Part shown: in pieces, positions 61,101-64,000 of the stretch
How positions within the stretch are numbered: position 1 is the stretch's first letter
Layout: every line of letters starts with the position of its first letter
Source of the DNA: Kaistia sp. 32K
Lineage (GTDB): Bacteria; Pseudomonadota; Alphaproteobacteria; Rhizobiales; Kaistiaceae
Direction: 5' to 3'
Length of the DNA stretch: 64,000 nucleotides
Assembly: GCF_016629525.1 (NCBI RefSeq)
Contig: NZ_AP024269.1
Coordinates: 3,911,001-3,975,000, forward strand
The notes under the pieces: model-generated
What the model was told of the DNA's origin: nothing
What the model saw: only the letters and a program-made list of their open reading frames with translations
The model's database searches: none
Program-made: the position numbers and the translations under genes

Positions 61101-61185
61101 TGCCCTGCGCACCAAGCAGCAGGATCATCAGGCTGACGACGGTAGCGAGAACCGGACGGCGGATGAAGAGTTCCGAAAAGCTCAT
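58102..61185 (-). CDS. RND efflux permease (AcrB/MdtB-type)
   Basis: The 1027-residue inner-membrane pump of the hydrophobe/amphiphile efflux family has twelve helices with the proton-relay residues in helix 4 (VLAIGLVVDDAIVVVENI, near residue 400). Its periplasmic porter domain starts at residue 33 (SIRQYPKVDETVVTVTTIYPG). It works as a trimer with the upstream membrane-fusion protein and an outer-membrane channel encoded elsewhere. Expected substrates are drugs or detergents. It overlaps the adaptor stop by four bases. No local TetR regulator is seen. Confidence 0.94.
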   Translation of the reverse strand: MSFSELFIRRPVLATVVSLMILLLGAQGILSMSIRQYPKVDETVVTVTTIYPGASADVIQGFITSTIAKSVSSAEGVDYVTSKSSLGVSTVSVFMRLNTNPDKALTEVIAKVQQVRGKLPVEAEDPVIQKGTGFQFALMYLAARSDNMNPQQLTDYLIRVIQPRFATVDGVANADILGAQEFAMRVWIDPVALASRNVTATDVLAAIKGSNFLSAPGKTKNEFYAYSIEAKTTLQDPETFGALPIRSNGDEIVRLRDVATIELAAASTDTEVRFNGEEGVFLGIFQTPSANPLDVAAGVRKELPLIAQSLPEGMHIELVYDSTEAISASIEEVARTILEASAIVVVVIFLFLGSFRSVIIPIVTIPLSLIGVCFILWALGYSLNTLTLLAMVLAIGLVVDDAIVVVENIHRHIEEGLKPMKAAIVGMQEITGAVIAMTITLAAVYAPMAFTQGVTGALFREFSMTLAGAVILSGFVALTVSPMMSARILKPGGGRIQHFIDGVFDRFGNWYARRLVGSLKVRPITLMMVIAILGTMVFLFLHTSTELAPEEDEGAMFTLITAPQYATIDYTQLYVDEIAQKTADIPERQALFSIAGSGAANSAFSGLVLKPWGERTRSQAQVQQEVQGRLDTVSGVQAFVFAVPSLPGTGGGLPIQFVVQSTEPADRVYAVAEEIKNRAMASGKFIVVQNSLSFDTPKVNVVIDRNRAAALGVSVAEIGNTLTLLVGENGISKFDREARAYDIITQVPEKYRLNPESLGAFFVRAQSGAMVPLSSVVTIDTVGSAPAIEQFNQLNSATLAALPRPTVTSGDGLAELQQIASQVLPPGYFIEYAGQSRTELETGNSLLIVFGLAIIVIYLVLAAQFESFRDPLIIMMSVPLSIFGALIPLNLGAASLNIYSQVGLITLVGLITKHGILMVEFANQQREERGLNRHDAIVEAARVRLRPILMTTAAMVFGVVPLLFAEGAGAKARFSMGLVIATGMSIGTIFTLFVVPMFYTYLSSAHAKREEDEPTAPASGETPAPAH

Positions 61186-62411
61186 GACTTCGAAGCCTCC
61201 GGGTTCACCGTGGCGCCCTTGACCGGCGTGACGGAATTGTCGACGGCGACCGGGCTGCCGCTCGACAGCTTGTTCTGTCCCGAGGTGACGATCCGCATGC
61301 CGGGCGTGACGCCCTCGACGATCTCGATCAGGTCGCCGGAACGACGTCCGGGCTTGACGAAGATCTGCTTGGCAATGAGCGCCGGCTTGGCGTCCGCGGG
61401 CTTCGCATCCGCAGCCTTGGCATCCGCCGGCTTGGCGTCCGCAGGTTTGGCATCAGCCTTCGCATCGGCCTTGGCGGGGTCCGCCGTTGCCTCAGGGGCG
61501 TCCTGCACCGCATAGACATAGGCGCCATAGAGGCTGATCGTGACGGCCGTCTGCGGCAGCGCGATCACGTTTTCCTCGACCGGCAGGTCGACCCGGACGC
61601 GAATGAACTGGCCGGGACGCAGCGTGCCGTCCGGATTATCGAGGATGGCCTGAACCGTCACCAGACGTGATGCGGCGTCGATCTTCGGATCGATGCCGGT
61701 GATCGTGCCCTTGAAGCTGAGATCGTCCTCCCGGAGGCCGAAGCGGGCGGTCTGGCCGATCTTCAGCGAGCCCAGATCCTGTTCCGGAACGGTGAAATTG
61801 ACCTTCATCTTGTCGAGGTTCTGCAGCGTCGCGACGACCGTACCCGGCTGCGCGTACTGGCCGACATCGATCTTCGGAATACCGATCGTGCCGGCGAACG
61901 GCGCCTTGATCGCCTTTTGATCGAGGGTCGCCTCGAGCTGCTGAAGCGCGCCCTTGGCCTTGTCCAGATTGTTCTGGGCATCCTGTAGCGAGGCGACGGT
62001 GCTAACATTGCGCTGCAGCAGCGCCTGAGCGCGGCTCAGCGCGTCCTGGCTGACCGCGACGGCGGTGTTGGCGCTGACCAGGCCCGCGCGCTCGACCGCA
62101 TCGTCGATCTGGACCAACAGCTGTCCCTGCTCGACCTTGTCGTTCGCCTTGAACAGGATCTTCTCGACAATGCCGCCGGCCTGGACCGCGACGTCGACGC
62201 CTTCCGAGGCGGCGGCCGTACCGACCGCCTCGATCCCCGGCGTCCAGCGCGCGGGTTCGACGGTCACGGCCGAAATGGTTACGACCGGCGCCTTCATGGT
62301 GGCGAAGAACTGCTCGATCATCTTGTTTCGGAAGAAATTGAACCAGATCAGACTGCCACAAATAGCCACGACGACGATCAGCAGGATCGCTGCAAGGATG
62401 AAGCGCTTCAT
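61182..62411 (-). CDS. RND membrane fusion protein (AcrA-like)
   Basis: The 409-residue adaptor has an N-terminal membrane anchor (residues 1-24), then the barrel/lipoyl/hairpin order of AcrA. The coiled-coil helices lie near residues 95-155, with IPKIDVGQYAQPGTVVATL and RPGQFIRVRVDLPVEENVIALP in the beta-barrel and membrane-proximal domains. Between about residues 310-350 is a low-complexity insert of KPADA/DAK repeats not present in typical AcrA. It links the pump to an outer membrane channel. ATG 62411 fits the anchor. Its stop and the pump start overlap (ATGA), so they are co-transcribed. Confidence 0.92.
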   Translation of the reverse strand: MKRFILAAILLIVVVAICGSLIWFNFFRNKMIEQFFATMKAPVVTISAVTVEPARWTPGIEAVGTAAASEGVDVAVQAGGIVEKILFKANDKVEQGQLLVQIDDAVERAGLVSANTAVAVSQDALSRAQALLQRNVSTVASLQDAQNNLDKAKGALQQLEATLDQKAIKAPFAGTIGIPKIDVGQYAQPGTVVATLQNLDKMKVNFTVPEQDLGSLKIGQTARFGLREDDLSFKGTITGIDPKIDAASRLVTVQAILDNPDGTLRPGQFIRVRVDLPVEENVIALPQTAVTISLYGAYVYAVQDAPEATADPAKADAKADAKPADAKPADAKAADAKPADAKPALIAKQIFVKPGRRSGDLIEIVEGVTPGMRIVTSGQNKLSSGSPVAVDNSVTPVKGATVNPEASKS

Positions 62412-62525
62412 GTTTGGCAATCCAATAAGGCGCGAAGCGCGTCGGGGGACAGGCTGGCGCACGAAAAAGAGAAAGGCCGCGGAGACATGCCACCCGGGCT
62501 TGCGTCCTCGATCCTCAGTGCGTAA

Positions 62526-62554
62526 TTAGTGTACCGCGGGCACAGATCTGTCAA
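62526..62554 (-). promoter_or_regulatory. Promoter/operator of the RND pump
   Basis: TTGACA is visible on the minus strand at 62549-62554 with CACTAA at 62526-62531 (17-bp spacer) as a possible -10, or TACACT at 62528-62533. Between them lie two palindromes: TGTACC-GCG-GGCACA (62530-62544) and the perfect ACAGATCTGT (62542-62551). This is the layout of a repressed pump promoter. It lies about 120 bases before the adaptor start. From here to 63090 I see no gene. The region holds only GC-rich DNA on the plus strand. Confidence 0.5.
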
Positions 62555-63099
62555 CGCGCACTGCGGCTTTTTGGCAACTTAGCGCCCCGGCCGTGCCCCG
62601 ACGGCAACACCCGGTGCAGGCGAAGGGCGGCGGTAGTGCACGCGGGCAGCGGGGTCGCCGCCCTGCCCCACTCGCTTCTCCGCGCTCGCTCGCGCGACCT
62701 TCACGTGCCCCCTCCTCCGCATCTTGGCGCGGCGGGCTAGCCAGTGGCCCGGGCGGATCGCTCTTGCCGGCGTCGTCGTTCGCCCGGCCGTTCTTTCCCT
62801 CTCCGTCTGGGAGGGGTCTGGCGAGTGGGTGGCTTGTCGGCTCTGTCTGCCGGGGAGGCCGGCGATGGCATATCGGCCGTTGGCTCGGCCGCGGCCACCC
62901 GGTTTTGAGCTTGCGCGCTTGTGCGGGTCTATTCCGGGCTGGCGCTTTTCCGTGCCGTGGGCTCTTTCACCCCGCCCGGCCGTTGCCCTGGCGCTTTTGC
63001 CCCTCTTCCGCGCCTTGCTTGTGGCGACGTCCGGCCGGTTTCAGCGGGCGTCCGGCGTGATGGCGTCGATTCCCGGCGGTTTTCGTGGTGTTTAAACGC

Positions 63100-63139
63100 A
63101 AAAACCCCGCCGGCGAGTTTATCGCGCGGCGGGGTTTTT
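63100..63139 (-). terminator. Terminator of the rRNA operon
   Basis: AAAAACCCCGCC (63100-63111) pairs with GGCGGGGTTTTT (63128-63139). Read on the minus strand it is followed by a T-rich tail. It is about 50 bases beyond the 5S rRNA 3' end. Confidence 0.85.
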
Positions 63140-63188
63140 GGTTGTTTTCATCGTAGAGAGAGTTTTCGAAGGGTTTCTGTGCTTTGCA

Positions 63189-63306
63189 GGCCTGGCAGCG
63201 ACCTACTCTCCCGTGTCTTAAGACAAAGTACCATTGGCGCGGAGGAGTTTAACGGCCGAGTTCGGAATGGGATCGGGTTCAGGCTCCTCGCCATGACCAC
63301 CAGGCC
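63189..63306 (-). rRNA. rrf: 5S ribosomal RNA
   Basis: The minus strand begins GCCTGGTGGTCATGGCGAGG near 63306, with the helix-forming end AGGTCGCTGCCAGGC near 63190. The internal CGATCCCATTCCGAACTCGG is the conserved 5S loop segment. About 118 bases. It is the last gene of the rRNA operon. End positions are set from the terminal stem and may be one or two bases off. Confidence 0.95.
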
Positions 63307-63364
63307 GGCGAAGCACAGAAGAAACTGGTTTTGCAGGGTTAGCTGCTTTTGTCGTCGATGATCA

Positions 63365-63396
63365 TTCCCGCGGATCTCGAGAGATCCGCTTGGGAT
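63365..63396. other. Processing hairpin in the 23S-5S spacer
   Basis: GCGGATCT-CGAG-AGATCCGC (63370-63389) is a perfect stem between 23S and 5S rRNA, with outer TCCC/GGGA pairs. It is probably a precursor-processing or anti-termination related structure. Confidence 0.6.
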
Positions 63397-63404
63397 GAGC
63401 ATGG

Positions 63405-64000
<596 letters not shown>

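Noticed and set aside
58888..61515. 875-codon frame opposite the RND pump
   Set aside because: It is antisense to the RND permease, which has all family motifs; the frame is a charged shadow.
62593..63361. Three overlapping plus-strand frames in the spacer before the rRNA operon
   Set aside because: They overlap the rRNA terminator and the 5S gene, have no ribosome sites, and show biased composition rather than protein-like patterns.

Overview
This window is a stretch of ordinary chromosome from a GC-rich alphaproteobacterium, most likely of the order Hyphomicrobiales (Rhizobiales). The signs are the alanine-, glycine- and arginine-rich proteins, the polyamine block of homospermidine synthase and ornithine decarboxylase, a DUF1127 micro-protein, DUF465 proteins, an OpgC-type glucan-modifying protein, Irr-box-like sites, and many short palindromic repeats between genes. 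The genus cannot be fixed from this sequence. There is no prophage, integrase, transposase, CRISPR array or plasmid function, and no tRNA gene was seen. At the right edge a ribosomal RNA operon enters on the minus strand (3' part of 23S, then 5S).

Layout. 0-4 kb: tail of a peptide ABC transporter ATPase, cytochrome b561, a CobW metallochaperone with a WD40 partner, and a small oxidase-like membrane protein. 4-8.5 kb: DUF1127 locus and a polyamine operon (ornithine decarboxylase, GNAT, homospermidine synthase) behind a long leader that may be the speF RNA. 8.7-17 kb: gamma-glutamyltransferase, amidase, a LysR regulator, DUF1007 with a NicO nickel/cobalt transporter, a class I glutamine amidotransferase and a Tat-exported TRAP binding protein. 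17-28.3 kb: periplasmic 5'-nucleotidase-like enzyme, ferrochelatase, arabinose-5-phosphate isomerase, an outer-membrane beta-barrel, MarR, two transporters, an SDR, and a molybdopterin oxidoreductase with its cytochrome b. 29-42 kb: mostly central and sugar-acid metabolism (two hydroxyacid dehydrogenases, SDR, IlvD/Edd dehydratase, KDPG aldolase, aminotransferase), interrupted by a tandemly duplicated and fused GNAT locus. 42-47.5 kb: MFS transporter, exonuclease, the bioMNY biotin importer and a luciferase-like oxidoreductase. 47.5-54 kb: isoleucyl-tRNA synthetase, purEK, a degenerate GGDEF protein and two DUF465 proteins. 54-62.5 kb: OpgC, TauE/SafE, MarR, ChrA and an RND efflux pump. 62.5-64 kb: non-coding DNA, then 5S and 23S rRNA.

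The genes most clearly working together are the polyamine operon, the DUF1007/NicO metal pair, the molybdenum/cytochrome b redox pair, the bioMNY importer, purEK and the RND pump with its adaptor. The most unusual structure is the GNAT locus at 32.2-34.4 kb, where a 1043-bp tandem duplication has fused two different acetyltransferase domains into one reading frame. Other points of interest are the type-2 (eukaryote-like) IleRS, the Irr-box-like site between cytochrome b561 and CobW, the putative speF leader, and the DUF1127 promoter region with paired direct repeats. I found no convincing evidence of a wholly new multi-gene system.
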